Shown in pieces: positions 1-11,781 of a DNA stretch of 64,000 nucleotides (positions are counted from its first letter, which is position 1; each line of letters starts with the position of its first letter). Below the pieces are notes generated by a model. It was given only the letters and a program-made list of their open reading frames with translations, was not told the origin of the DNA and searched no databases. The position numbers and the translations under genes are program-made. The stretch is from Luscinia megarhynchos (Eukaryota; Chordata; Aves; Passeriformes; Turdidae). Where the stretch lies: the NCBI GenBank assembly GCA_034336665.1, contig JAPFBE010000032.1:3038001-3102000 (forward strand), read 5' to 3'.

Positions 1-185
1 ATTATTTTATGTTGTTTAAAGTAAATTACCAAGCTTGATTTTGAATACTGAAATCTGATTATAGGGGGAAACAATCTTATAGGAATAGCCCAAAATATAT
101 TTTTACACCAAGTTACTGATACCTCTGGACAGTGGGAAAGAGTGCACCCTCAGCAAGTGCATAGATTATGCAAAACTGGGAGGAA

Positions 186-651
186 TGGCTGATATACCAG
201 AGGGTTGTGCTGCTATCTAGAGGTACCTTGACAGGCTGGAGAAATGGACTGACAGGAACCTCATGAATTTCAACAAGTGTCAAGTCCCACATCTGGGAAA
301 AAACAACTCCATACGCCAGTACATGATGGGGACTCACCAACTGGAAAGCAGCTTTGCAGTAAAGGCCTATATGTTTGTAGCGTCCTAGTGGACATCAAGC
401 TAAACATTAACCAGCAATGTGTCCTTGTGGCAAAGGCTAAGAGCATCCTGTGCTGCATTGGACTGTTGTTGCCAGAAAGTCAAGGAAGGTGGTCCTTCCC
501 CTTTACTCAGCACTGGTGAGGCTGCATCTAAAGTACCATGGCCAGTTCTGGGCCCTCCAGTACGAGAGTCATGGACATTATGGAGAGAGACCAGTGAAGA
601 GTCACAAAAATGAATAAAGGATTGGCGCATCTCTCTTATGAGGAAAAGCTG
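186..651 (+). repeat. CR1 LINE fragment, first part
   Basis: This matches the 3' part of the avian CR1 LINE (end of the RT reading frame and 3' region). Recognisable stretches include the segment near 238-300 on bird CR1 copies, the lysine/glutamine-rich stretch near 340-420, and the arm near 620-650. Many frame breaks are present, so it is not coding. It stops at 651 and the next consensus base resumes at about 1409, so the two pieces are one copy split by an insertion. Start is approximate. Confidence 0.85.
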
Positions 652-1408
652 TCACCTGGCTTTACAAGTGACAGAGGGGTTATTTTGGAAATCTTTGGCA
701 GAATTATGATTAAACTAAACTGTAGTTGCAATTAACGTCTTATTTTTTACCATACTTTTATGATCAGCATAGAATGGTATGATCATAGTAGAATGGGTGT
801 TTTAATAAGCAGAATCAGTGTAGCATAGTTTTATAAGTAGCATAGCACAGAATTTCAAGGCATAGCTTAGCTTATGGCTTCTAATCACCTGGATCCTCTG
901 CATGTCAGCTCAAATCTTAATACATGACTTTCCGTATCAATATAACAATCATAATTTAGGCTTGAAAGATGTAAAAGAATTTGAGTCACTAAATCCTCAG
1001 TAGAAGCAGATGATGTTGGCAGCATCCCTGACCACAGGAGGATCACAAGTTTTGCTGTCCAGCAGCTGTTTCAGTCCAAGTCCCACTTAAGACTTTTAAC
1101 TGCTTGATTTTATAGGCAGTGCTATGTGCTGCTAAGCTTCCCTGTTCTCTATCGGGGTCATAACCACCTGATTGGCCAGGTGCCTGGGACCTTCAAGGCC
1201 AGTAAGGAGGAGAGTAGTTAGCCTGGCACCAGGGAACCTGGAGACTGATAGGAAAGGGGAGAAGTCTGCCTAGTGCACAGGACCTTCAAGGCCTGAGGAG
1301 GGAAAATGGGACTGATATGTGCCCAGTTCAGTCACAGAGAATGGCTATTTGCCTAATGGCATTAGTTATGTTTACCATATTACCAGGGGTCGGGTGTAGG
1401 TGGTCACA
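652..1408. other. ~757-bp insertion inside the CR1 copy
   Basis: CR1 homology is lost here and resumes afterwards with no apparent loss of consensus. The inserted DNA has no ORF of note, no clear TG...CA ends and no convincing TSD (last bases before it agctg, last bases of it cactg). It contains short repeated words around 760-850. It may be a decayed LTR or another non-autonomous element; I cannot name it. Confidence 0.5.
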
Positions 1409-1775
1409 CTGAGAGAGCTGGGAGTGTTTAGCCTGGAGAAGACTCAGAGAGGTTCTCATCAATGCGTACAAATACTTGATGGGAAGGAATGAAGAAAAGG
1501 GAAACATGCTCTACTCAGTAGTGCCTAGTGGCAGGTCGAGAGCCAATGGGCACAAGCTAAAACACAGGAGTTTCCATCTCAACATCAGAAAACTCATTTT
1601 TTTACTGCGAAGGAGACTGAGCGCTGCAACATTTTTCCCAGAGATGTTGTGGAGTCTCCCTCCTTGAAGAAATGTCTGGATATGGTCCTGAGCAACTGGG
1701 TCCAGATGACCCTGCTGGGGATGGGAGGGGAAGGTGTGGACTAGGTTCCAGCCTCAACCATTCTCTGATTTTTAG
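1409..1775 (+). repeat. CR1 LINE fragment, second part
   Basis: This continues the CR1 copy broken at 651: the stretch from 1409 to about 1775 follows the usual CR1 3' region in order, up to the region just before the short terminal repeats. It lies in the same orientation as the first part. A mutated 3' end follows near 1765-1775. Not coding. Confidence 0.85.
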
Positions 1776-3208
1776 GATTGACTGCCTGGGAAAAGTTATC
1801 AAGCTTCTAAGCATTCTTTTCAGGCTTTACTATTCCCATTTTACTAGTTTACTGCTCTGAATTCCTCAGTTCCTCTTCCAGATATAGAGTATAGCAGCAG
1901 TATATGTGCAACAATGTAGTTGAGGTCCCACTGCTATCAATAAACTGGTATATATGTAACACTTAACTATTCTACTTGGATGTTAATTACTGCTTTCTGT
2001 TGCACGTCCCTCTTAATCATTGTCACGATTTACATAACTTCAGTTGAGCAAAAAATGTAAACGGCTTTCGTACTCTTACAATTTAAATACCAATATATTT
2101 TGGTGTCTTTTTCTCCAAATTATCCTTAAGTTTACTTGTGAAAGCCACTCAATTGAATACAAATTCTTTTTTTTAACATCTCCATGCTTTTTGGTGTTGC
2201 ACTGTTACTCAGGTCTATACACCAGACTACCCTGTTCAAAGTTGACTCTCATAATGAATGCTGACATGCATGCACCTCAGTTGGAGCAACCTTCTTTGTT
2301 CCAAGAGAATGAAAAAATGCTAACTATATAGTAAACACAGGCCTTTCTTTAGGCTTTATTGAAGAGAAAAAAAATCTAAGATTAGTTAAAGAGGGTTATG
2401 TGAAAGTGAGTATCTGCTCCTTTAAGGATATTGAAGCAAGGGGTTAGAAGTTAGAAAGTAATGGATTAAGAGCACGTATTTGGACAATGTATGTTGTTTA
2501 ACCTTTGCTGTGCTTGTGAACATAGGATGACAGAATTGCTGTGCTTGTGAAGACAGGATGAGAGAATGCAGGATATTTTGATAAGAAAGGGACTGCTTGC
2601 CAAAACAGGATGAAGGAATGCTAGACTTACAAGGTTGTAGAGATAAGAATGGCTCCTTGGACCCCTAGACTGGCCTAAACCAGTCTTGTAACTTGAACTG
2701 CGGCCAAGAGACCAAGAAGCATGCACAAGGAGACGGGGTCAGATGAAGTTATCAGCATCAATTTCTTTGCAATTTTGGATCCTGTATTGAATGTAGAGGT
2801 ATTTACTCCATAGAAGAACATCTCAACATAAAGTGAGAAGCGAAAAGATATTTGAGGCAGATGGCTACATGCATCATAAATGTACTTGTTATGAAGGGAT
2901 GTGGGGATTTAGATAAGTCCTTGCCTTTTGCCCAGGCCTCCAGCAGCAGATAGTAGTTTTATTGAGGCAGCCAGCACCCCAAAGCCCACTCTCATTTGCA
3001 AGTTCTTTAATAATGGCTGATTCGGTCTATAATAGAATGAATTATTTATTTAATAGACAGAAAACTTACAGACATAAGACTTAAACTAATACTACACAGA
3101 AATAAGGACAAAAGAGAAACTACTAGTAGATATATACAGCGTGAGGTTAAAGGAACCTATTAATGTTACAGCTAGCAAAGAAATAATATAACTTAGGATT
3201 CAATCTAT
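1776..3208. other. No gene recognised; AT-rich, one 31-bp tandem duplication
   Basis: No ORF here resembles a known protein and no LTR ends could be paired. One imperfect tandem duplication of a 31-bp unit lies at 2506-2567, with a weaker third partial copy further on. It probably consists of old, unrecognised repeats. Confidence 0.5.
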
Positions 3209-3213
3209 CTTAC

Positions 3214-4609
3214 TGTGCTGGTTATGCATTGAAGGCACCGGGGGGGAGGGCATACTCGGAAGTTTTTCTCCCTGAGAACTTCCTCTGTGAATAGATGAGA
3301 CAAATTAGAAGCTGGTTTAGTTGTTGACAGCCTGAGAAATCAATTTGAGAAGTTAGTTTGCTTCTGTGAATCCACATTTTAAAGCAAGTAAACCCCAGGA
3401 AAAACTCTCTTTCCGGCCTTTCACAAGGCAACACCGGCACGGGCCCCCTCCCATACGACCAGGACCGGGCAGGGGTGGGCTCAGGAGGCCGCCGGGCCCC
3501 GTTTCCAACCAGGGGCCCCGATGGCGAGGGGGAGGAAAGGCCTGTTACTAAGATCCTAGCCCCCCTCCCCCGGTGTTGCCACAGCTCAGCGGGGCCCTGC
3601 CCTGCCGCCAGCTCGGAGCAGCCGTGGAGTGGCCTAGCCCGCCCAACTGCCGACGCGGCCTGGGGGGGAGGCAGCTGAGCCCCGTTCTGGCAGAGCCCTT
3701 CCACACCCTTACTTGCTGGGCAAGGTGAAGACAGGCGCCGGCGGGCAGCCCTCGCCCAGCTCTTCAGTGCAGCCCGATGTGTCCTGAGATCTTGGCACAG
3801 TTCCAGCATAGTCGGCTGCAGCCCCTGTATCCTCCATGTGAGATTTTAACCCTTTCAATGCTCAGATAAAACTTGCAGACCTTCAATCCTCCCTTAAGTG
3901 AGAGGAAAAAAGAACAGAGAGGATCCACCAAAGTCAGTAAAGCAGAAGCCAAGTTCTAGATGGAAGGAGAATGAGGAGATGCCGTGAAGGTTGGCTAAAA
4001 AATCTTTTTGTAAGCCATAGGGGTGGACTGTACTACACTAATAATTCCTATAAACCGTGGAAAAAGCCATGGGGAGGTTGAAGTGTTCAGAAGATTCTTT
4101 GCCCCAAGGGAAAAAAGGGATCTCTCTTCCTGGGAATGAAGTATGAACAGAGAAAAGAGAGATGAAGAAAACTTTTGCTTTTGAACAGTTCATTCTTAAA
4201 AGTAAACACCCCATGAGTTTAACATGACCCATAAAGACAGTTTGAGAGAGCTGGGAAAATGAAAAGATGTTAGTGGAAAATAAAGCCACGAGAGAACTGG
4301 TTTTTTTCTTCCTGTAGAAAATATCCCTATAGCCGAACAAGAAGAGACTCCTCTCCATAAAGTGAACCGACAAAATTATTTAAGTTGGGAACTGACTGAA
4401 GTGTTTCTAGATGTTGTTGTTAAAAAGGGAGGTGGGGGGGAGGAAGGAGTAGTCTGAAGATCTTATTCTGAATTTATTATTTTATTTGTGTTGTTAATAA
4501 AGTTTTTCTTTACACCCTTTTAAGTTTTAGGCCTGCCTTGCTTTCGCTCCTAATTCTATCTCACAACAGAAAATGAATATATTGAAATTGGCAAACTTAA
4601 ACTATAACA
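3214..4609 (+). mobile_element. Solo LTR, family LTR-A, TSD CTTAC
   Basis: The element begins TGTGCTGG and ends ATAACA. It is flanked by a perfect 5-bp duplication CTTAC (3209-3213 and 4610-4614). An AATAAA signal lies at 4496-4501 and gives plus orientation. A GC-rich middle (3410-3760) is typical of a U3. No internal retroviral sequence is attached, so it is a solo LTR left by LTR-LTR recombination. Related copies are 15037-26947 (split), 17855-19284 and 30182-31540. The 195-aa minus-strand ORF inside it is a by-product of GC-rich sequence. Confidence 0.92.
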
Positions 4610-4614
4610 CTTAC

Positions 4615-5179
4615 CATCCAATTGTTGGTGGGGCACACATCGAGATCCTTTCTCTCAATTCCCGGGAAAGTAACCACGGAATCTGCGTCCAAACTCCAGA
4701 CAAAAGTCTCAAATGTTTCTGGGTGTGTGTGTAAGAGGCTTCTGCCTCTGTGATAATTTGTGTCTGTTTTATAGTTTGTAAAGCAGTATCTCTCAGTCAA
4801 TAATATTTCTTTTATCTCTTCCCACATCTCCTCTCCAGACTAAGATGTTGATTCTTAGCTGAGGCCTGAGCCCTTTTTGTACCAGAGATGACCCCTTGCT
4901 TGGCCTTTCAGCCCAGGTTATCTCATCATGCACCAAATATCTGTGGTAGAGAGGAGAGGGGGTAGATGTCCTGCCACAAACCATCCCTGGAGCAACCTGT
5001 TTTCAGAGCTTAGAGTATTCTAGAAAATTGCTTTGGACAAGATTGTAAAAGGGGTCCTACTGGGCACAGGTAGAAGGCTATGTACTTTAGGATCTTCAAC
5101 CTGTAAATTGCATCTCATCTTTTCCAGTTGTCCTGGGGTAATCCAAAATGTTACTGTATTCCATATCTATCTGGGTCTA
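4615..5179. other. No gene recognised
   Basis: This follows the solo LTR-A. It has several LTR-like words and pyrimidine-rich tracts but no paired ends and no ORF with protein similarity that I can recognise. Probably older repeat DNA. Confidence 0.4.
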
Positions 5180-5995
5180 AAAATTGTTACTGTCTCTTTA
5201 AGGCCCAGTGGTGCAGGCAGAAACATTATCGCAAGGTCAGGAGGTTTGCCACGGTCCCTGTAAAAGGTTTCAAGCACTGGCGCCAAGCTCTCTCTTCCCT
5301 CATAGTCTTCGCTCAATGGAGAGACTCCACTTCGTTTTTTCCCCCCTTCTCTTTTGTTCTTCTCTTCCATTTTGAACTGCCTCAAGGTAAATTTCCCAGG
5401 TGCTTGCCTGCAGGCACCCTGTGCAGGGGAAGAGGGGGCAGTCTTGCTCCGGTCTGAGTAGCCTGCAGCTCGCCAGCAGCACTTGGGCAAAGAGGGAAGA
5501 CACTGATTGCTCCAGTTCAGCTGCTTTGCTTTGACTTGTCTGCCATTTCCTGCCACGAGGAAAGCAAAGTTTCTCCATGAGTTCTAGCCCTTGCGAGAGT
5601 GCCATCCGCCTTTCTTGACAAAGCTCCAGCAGACATAGAGATAAGGGGAGGGCGGAGGGGGAGGGGGGAGGAGAGAGGGCAGATGCCATCTTCCCTTTGT
5701 CTTTCAAACCATGCTCAGCTGCGGAGTGCCATCTGGTGTGGAGAAGGGGTTATTCCGCCATTTCGGGTCTCTGTTCCTGTGAGGTTCATGAGATTTAGCG
5801 ATTTTGTATCTAGCGATTATTTACGTCTTTTTCTATTTTTTTTCTGCCTGTTGCTGTTTCACTTGTTAGTAAACTGGTAATTTTTTTTTCCACTTACATC
5901 TACTCATATTCATTCCTTATTAGTGGAAAGGGATTGGTTGAAACTAAGAGGAGGTAAATAATTTTAGAGTGCCCACCTCTATGGGATATGGGGTT
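5180..5995 (+). mobile_element. LTR remnant, family LTR-B
   Basis: The right-hand ~300 bp (about 5690-5980) is the reverse complement of the left part of the LTR at 14321. Shared features are the GTCTCTGTTCC-type stretch near 5765, the T-rich run near 5825-5900 and the ACTCATATTC word near 5902. Ends are approximate: the 3' terminus seems replaced by the next element and no TSD was found. Confidence 0.55.
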
Positions 5996-6000
5996 ATAGT

Positions 6001-6268
6001 TGTTAAAGTTGTTAAGGATTATGTTCACCAGAAGACCCTGTGGGAAGGCACAGCTGCAGAATGGATGGTTGGAAGTTGGTTGGGGGGTAAGAGACAGTTA
6101 TGACACGTGGACAGCAGACTGCAGTTGAGCCAGACAATGGGTGCCCTTCTGTTCTTTTTGTTTTGTCTGGTTGAGATTAAAGGTATAAAAGGGGGGTGAT
6201 TTCTACAATAAAGTGTTCTCCTTCAGATGCATAAGGGGGTCTGTGTCTCTTTGTTCCCCATTGCTACA
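6001..6268 (+). mobile_element. Short LTR-like element with TATA box and poly(A) signal
   Basis: The stretch begins TGTTAAAG and ends GCTACA. It has TATAAAA at 6184-6190 and AATAAA at 6207-6212 followed by a pyrimidine-rich R/U5-like tail, the layout of a compact retroviral LTR. No TSD matches at the chosen ends, so the boundaries are uncertain and a different start a few bases away is possible. Confidence 0.45.
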
Positions 6269-6860
6269 CAGCTCTTTTAATTGTCTTAAACCAAGAAGCC
6301 AGTATTCTGGAATATGAAGAGAGAGACTTAAATTCAGGTACTTCATCTGTTGAATTGTTGATCACATTTTGGGATAAGGTTGCTCTTTCCTTTGAAGTCA
6401 AGAATAAAATAACACTGGTGTTTTGGTCACAAATTCAAAGCACGGCACCATACAAGTGAAAGGAGTGAGAGGGATTTGTCTTTACAAACAAACTGTGGGT
6501 CTGCTGGTAGATTAAGCTAGATACCGCGAAATGAAAGAAACAATGGGAAAAACCATAAATTCCATAGGAATTTTACTGATTGACTCAAGGAAAAGAAAAG
6601 AGGGAGGTATACATTAGAAGGGCATCTGTATTAAGTGATTTGGGAAGTCTGTACCTCTCAAGTACCTCGGCCAATGGGGGAAAAGAGAGGGAAATGCAGC
6701 CAGGAAATTAGGATATAAATAAGGCTGCGTCCTCTAACAGTTTGAGAGACAACATGGGAAATGCCCATGACTTCTCCCTTTATTTGAATAAAGTTACAGG
6801 ACTCCTCTGTCTCCTCTTTGGATATAAACCTGGTGTTTGTAGATTAATTTTCCCAACGCA
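6269..6860 (+). mobile_element. Possible second LTR-like remnant
   Basis: The 3' half carries a TATA-like stretch (about 6712), AATAAA (about 6786) and a T/C-rich U5-like segment ending near 6841, in LTR order. The 5' limit and TSD are not visible. The first ~200 bp hold nothing I recognise. Confidence 0.35.
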
Positions 6861-7649
6861 AATTATGAAGAACATTAACATCATCCCATCCAGACAATAA
6901 CATCTCAATCACTTATTCCATACCATTAACAACATGCCCAGGTCCTACACTGTCCAATATACCTTCATTAACTACCACCCTCCTTCCTGTCCTTTGACTT
7001 ATAGACAGATATCATTTCCTTAATCTATAGGCCCACCTCTGAAACATTAATGAAATGTCCATCAACTGTCCTTTGAGTTTATTTCATCTATCTGTTAAGC
7101 TCAGGAGAGTTGATGCAGCATGTTGTGCTGAGTTATTACTGGGCACCAATGCCCAAGCCAGCTCAGGTTAGATCACTGATGCACTTGTCCAGCTTCTTAT
7201 GAGACTCATCCTTCACTGGTTCAGGTGATTACTTCTGTAGTACTTCCTAGAATACACAACTCAAATCACAGGTTATTTTCCCCCAAGGTTAAATCTCCTT
7301 GAGGTACACATGGGACTTCCCCATTCTCCGGCATTACCCACCAAGTACACACAGGTCCCTGAGTGAAAGCAATCCTAGAAATGGGTTTGCCTTTTCCAGA
7401 GGAAGGAATAATCAAGACTTTCCCAGACAGTTCTTTATGTATACTATGGGGATATTATCTCCCTCTACAGCATGTAATGGTTTTGTTTGGGCAGGGCCAG
7501 GTAGGTTAGCAGATCCTTTGGTAAAGCAGCAAAGTGGCAGCAAAGTGGCAGCCAAGTGGCAGCAAAGTGGCAGCCAAGTGGCTTCTGCTAAATTGCTTGA
7601 ATGTCCCAGCAGACATCTCAGTGTGATTTTTTAACAATCCAATACATTG
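6861..7649 (-). pseudogene. Old ERVL: integrase C-terminus and 3' region
   Basis: From about 7285 to 7649 the sequence is a diverged copy of the integrase C-terminal region of the young ERVL (compare 8425-8760), in the same minus orientation and order. It includes a local expansion of a ~12-bp unit (AAAGTGGCAGCC-like) at about 7525-7580. The part before 7285 resembles the 3' untranslated region that follows ERVL integrase. The copy is interrupted at 7650 by the young ERVL provirus and resumes at 14277. No ORF survives. Confidence 0.7.
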
Positions 7650-7654
7650 TTCAG

Positions 7655-8281
7655 TGTCCAAGTTTGGACAAACTTAGGGAAAAAACCCCCAGAAGAGCTT
7701 CCCAGGAAATAAGGAAAAAAAAATTTCACTCAGGGGGAAAAGTGGAAAAAACCTATTTATTAACACATACAAGAGAAACACTTCCCAGCACAGACCCAGG
7801 TGACAAAAAAGTTTTCACCGAGAGAGAAACTTGGACGCTTCGATCTTCACTAGAAGGGCGAAACGCTTCTCTGGCCGGTGTCCAGCGGCAGGCCGCAGGG
7901 TTCCTCCGGAGCTGGTGCTGAATCCTCGGGGGTGAGGGGGAGAGAGAGAAAGAAAAAAAAACAGCCGGAATAGCCAGCAAGCCTTAAACAGCAGCGAGCT
8001 AGACCAAGTAATTCAAGCAATATAAAGTCAAAAAAAATCAAGCAAAAAAACCAGCTAACTCACAAACCAGGCCACGAGCCACCACCACAGCAGCGATAGC
8101 CACCCCGCAGCAGCAGCCAGAGCCAAGCGCGCAGCCGCGCGAGCCACCCCCCAAGCCAAGCCCGCGGCAAACCAAGGCCATTCCGCAGAGCAGAGCCCAG
8201 GCGGCCCCTCCCCCGGGAGCAGACAGCTTCATGGCCAAGGGGGGCAGGGTGAGGAGTTAGTCAAATCATCAACCCAGGACA
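7655..8281 (-). repeat. ERVL 3' LTR
   Basis: It begins TGTCCAAG and ends CAGGACA on the plus strand. A TTTATT at about 7755 is the reverse of an AATAAA signal. It pairs with 13640-14271, from which it differs mostly in homopolymer lengths plus a few substitutions and short indels. The pyrimidine-rich stretch at 8282-8297 just right of it is the reverse complement of the polypurine tract, which fixes the orientation. Confidence 0.95.
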
Positions 8282-8402
8282 TTCCACCCCTTATCCCATA
8301 TCGTGATCATTGACACACGATTGGGATATACACTCATTAAACACAATATGAACACTTCCTCTGACTTGCTCAAACCTTCAACATTTACATATTCCTTCTG
8401 TC

Positions 8403-9383
8403 TCATCCCACAGTCAGATCTCCCTGAGGTACACAGCGGGTTGTTCCATCTTTCTGCATTATCCACCAAGTACATCCAGGTCCTTGAGCAAAGGCAATCC
8501 CCCGAATGGGTTTGCCTGTGCTCGAGGCAGGATTAATCCATACTGTCTTCCCTAGCAATCCTCTGACATGGGCCGCTGGGACTTTGTCTCCATCTACTGT
8601 ATTAAGGCACTCAGATTGGGCAGGACCTGCTCGGTTGGTGGAACCTCGAGTGTTGACTAACCAAGTGGCCTTTGCCAAATGCTGCTCCCAATTCTTAAAG
8701 GATCCCCCACCCAATGCCTTTAAGGTGGTCTTTAACAATCCATTGTACCTCTCCACTTTACCTGCAGCTGGTGCATGGTAAGGGATGTGGTACACCCACT
8801 CAATACCGTGTTCCCTAGCCCAGGTGTTGACAAGGTTATTCTTAAAATGAGTCCCATTGTCTGACTCGATCCTCTCAGGGGTACCATGCCTCCAAAGGAC
8901 CTGTTTTTCCAGGCCCAGGATGGTGTTGCGGGCAGTAGCGTGAGATACAGGGTAGGTCTCCAACCATCCGGTGGTGGCTTCCACCATGGTTAGCACATAA
9001 CGTTTGCCCTGGCGGGTCTGAGGCAGTGCGATGTAATCAATTTGCCAAGCCTCCCCATATCTGTACTTGGACCACCGTCCTCCATACCAGAGGGGCTTCA
9101 CTCGCTTGGCCTGCTTGATGGCAGCGCAGGTGTCACAGTCATGAATAACTTGAGTAATGCTGTCCATGGTAAGATCCACCCCTCGGTCTCGTGCCCACTT
9201 ATAGGTGGCATCCCTCCCCTGATGGCCTGAGGCATCATGGGCCCATCGAGCCAGGAACAACTCTCCCTTATGTTTCCAATCTAAATCTATTTCCAACCCC
9301 CCTATTTTTGCTGCTTGATCTACTTGATGGTTATTTCGCTGTTCTTCATTAGCTCTACTTCTGGGGACATGGGCGCCCCACAT
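8403..9383 (-). CDS. pol (integrase part): ERVL integrase, open reading frame
   Basis: This 326-aa open frame covers the integrase end of pol, which joins viral cDNA to host DNA in the nucleus. The N-terminal zinc domain shows H..H and CDTC (about residues 49-83). All three catalytic acids are visible: Asp in QIDYIA, Asp in ESDNGTH and Glu in KVERYN. A C-terminal domain follows before the stop. Integrase is normally released from a Gag-Pol polyprotein, so the ATG is only the first Met in the open frame. A near-identical copy is at 63160-63951. Confidence 0.9.
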   Translation of the reverse strand: MWGAHVPRSRANEEQRNNHQVDQAAKIGGLEIDLDWKHKGELFLARWAHDASGHQGRDATYKWARDRGVDLTMDSITQVIHDCDTCAAIKQAKRVKPLWYGGRWSKYRYGEAWQIDYIALPQTRQGKRYVLTMVEATTGWLETYPVSHATARNTILGLEKQVLWRHGTPERIESDNGTHFKNNLVNTWAREHGIEWVYHIPYHAPAAGKVERYNGLLKTTLKALGGGSFKNWEQHLAKATWLVNTRGSTNRAGPAQSECLNTVDGDKVPAAHVRGLLGKTVWINPASSTGKPIRGIAFAQGPGCTWWIMQKDGTTRCVPQGDLTVG

Positions 9384-9740
9384 GGCTAACCTTCACGGGT
9401 AGCTTGTCTAACCGAGTAGCTATGTCTTTCCACTCTTCAGCAGCCCAGATTGGTCTTCCTCTGCGCTGCCAGTTCGTCTCTTTCCATCTCTGCAGCCATC
9501 CCCACAAAGCGTTGGCTACCATCCAGGAATCAGTGTAAAGATAGAGCTTTGGCCACCTCTCTCTTTCGGCAATATTCAAAGCCAGTTGGACAGCTTTGAG
9601 TTCAGCGAATTGACTAGACCCTCCTTCTCCTTCAGTAGCTTCTGCAACCCCGTCGTAGGGCTCCATACAGCTGCTTTCCATTTCCGATTTGTCCCTACAA
9701 TGCGACAGGAACCGTCAGTGAACAGGGCATAGCGAATTTC
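9355..9740 (-). pseudogene. ERVL RNase H domain
   Basis: RNase H degrades RNA in RNA-DNA hybrids during reverse transcription. The frame 9355-9681 carries the acidic Glu in QFAELKA and Asp in LYTDSW. The first Asp (in LFTDGS, about 9720) lies in another frame, so one frameshift separates the start of the domain from the rest. It overlaps the start of integrase by 29 bp in a different frame, another sign of a small indel. Confidence 0.8.
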
Positions 9741-11066
9741 CTCTGCCGGTAGCTGGTTGTAAGGTGGTGCTTCTTCAGCCCGGTCACCGGTTCTTGTTCC
9801 TCATCTGTCACACTAAAACTTTTCTCCCTCTGGCCAATTGGTAATTATTTCTAAGATCCCTGGGCGATTTAATTTCCCGATCCGGGCGCTGCCATGTAAT
9901 GAGGGCTATCCACTTGCTCCATGTGGCACTGGTGGCATGGTGGGTGGAAGGAACCTTCCCACTGAACATCCACCCCAGCACTGGCAACCGGGTGCCAGAA
10001 AGAGTTGTGCTTCTGTGCCAATCACCTCTGAAGCAGCTTGGACTCCCTCATAAGCAGCCAAGATTTCCTTTTCTGTCGGGGTATAATTGCCTTCAGACCC
10101 TCTGTAACTTCTGCTCCAGAATCCCAGGGTCGGCCTCGGTCTCACCTGGCACCTTCTGCCACAGACTCCAAGACAAACCGTGGCTCCCGGCTGCAGAGTA
10201 GAGCACATTCTTCACATCTGGCCCCGTCCTGACGGGGCCAAGAGCTACTGCATGGGCGATCTCTTGTTTAATCTGGATGAAGGCTTGTTGTTGTTCTGGG
10301 CCCCAATGAAAATCATTCTTCTTCCGAGTAACCTGGTAAAGAGGGCTCACAATCTGACTGTACTCGGGGATGTGCATTCTCCAAAAGCCTATAGCACCCA
10401 AGAAAGCTTGTGTCTCCTTCTTGTTAGTAGGTGGAGACATAGCTGTGATTTTATTAATAACATCAGTAGGAATCTGACGTCTTCCATCTTGCCACTTCAC
10501 TCCTAGGAACTGGATCTCACGAGCAGGTCCCTTAACTTTATTCTTCTTGATGGCAAAACCGGCTTCAAGGAGAATTCGGATAATTTCTCTCCTTTCTCAA
10601 ACACTTCTTCTGCTGTGTTTCCCACACAATGATGTCATCGATGTACTGCAAATGTTCTGGAGCTTCACCCTTTCCAGTGCAGCCTGGATCAGCCCATGGC
10701 AGATGGTGGGCTGTGCTTCCACCCCTGGGGCAGTCGGTTCCAGGTGTACTGCACGCCCCTCCAGGAGAAAGCAAACTGCGGCCTGCATTCTGCTGCCAAA
10801 GGAATGGAGAAAAACGCATTGGCAATGTCAATGGTGGCATACCACCTTGCTGCCTTGGACTCCAGCTCATACTGGAGCTCCAGCATGTCCGGCACGGCAG
10901 CGCTCAACGGTGGGGTGACTTCATTCAATGCACGGTAGTCCACAGTCAGTCTCCATTCTCCGTCAGACTTGCGCACAGGCCAGATGGGGCTGTTGAAGGG
11001 TGAGTGGGTTTTGCTCACCACCCCTTGGCGCCTCCAGCTCCGGATCATCTTATGGATCGGAATCAC
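9741..11066 (-). pseudogene. ERVL reverse transcriptase, frameshifted
   Basis: RT copies the RNA genome into DNA. The fingers and palm are read at 10689-11066 (TVDYRALNE and IDIANAFFSIPL regions). The catalytic YIDD is at 10634-10645, and the thumb and connection at 10093-10500 and 9906-10208. These stretches lie in different frames, so several short indels break it. The order and the YIDD box match ERVL RTs. The connection reaches the RNase H start near 9740. Confidence 0.85.
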
Positions 11067-11781
11067 AGCATCCCCGAGTGGTTCTGTATTGCCGACGATG
11101 TACTATCGAAGTGGCAATCGGTACCCTCTGCTCCTCTACCCTCAGGAGTCCCACGGCAATTGGATTCTCACATAGTCCGGCAGGGTGTTCAATTGCCGGA
11201 TTCTCTCCGCCATCACAGCCGCTATCCCAAATGCCCACTTGAAGCCTTTTGGGTCCTTAAAATACCCGCTTTGAAGGAAATCTATTCCCAAATACACGGG
11301 CCTCTGGGCCAGTCACAATCGGGTATCTCTTCCACTCTCTGCCGGTTAGACTCATTTCCGCCTTCCACTATGGTAAAGTCCTGTGATCCACCTGTTACAC
11401 CAGCAATAGAAACAGTCTCTTCTCCGACACATCCTGATGGGAATATAGTACACTGTGCCCAGTGTCCACTAAAGCTTTATACTTCTGTGGTTTCGATGTG
11501 CCAGGCCACCGAATCCACACGGTCCAAAACACTCGGTTTTCCCTGGCCTCACCCCTGGCTAGAGGCAGGGCTTCTAAGCCTGTTTGTCCTTTTGACGGGG
11601 GCATAGGTCTTAGAAGTTCCTTCAAGTGAATCGGACATGTCGTCATCATCCTCCTCATATGTGGCACTGTGGTTCCGGGCGACTGGAGCTGCTCTCTTCT
11701 GGTGGAACCTTCTTGTTGAGCCTTGTCTTCCTTCAAATCACGCACTGCCGTGTTAGAACAGCTGTGGGCTTTCCATCCCAC
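11067..11781 (-). pseudogene. ERVL protease region
   Basis: The aspartic protease cleaves Gag and Gag-Pol. The active-site triplet Asp-Thr-Gly is encoded at 11458-11466 (VDTGHS). The N-terminal part reads in the frame 11395-11781; the flap and C-terminal part (about 11070-11390) are in other frames, so the gene is frameshifted. It lies between gag and RT, as expected. Confidence 0.7.

Noticed and set aside
3222..3809. 195-aa minus-strand ORF
   Set aside because: It lies wholly inside the solo LTR-A, in its GC-rich U3, and resembles no protein; similar ORFs in related LTRs differ.
6001..6268. TSD for the short LTR-like element
   Set aside because: Several TG starts were tried (6001, 6010); none gives matching flanks, so no TSD is claimed.
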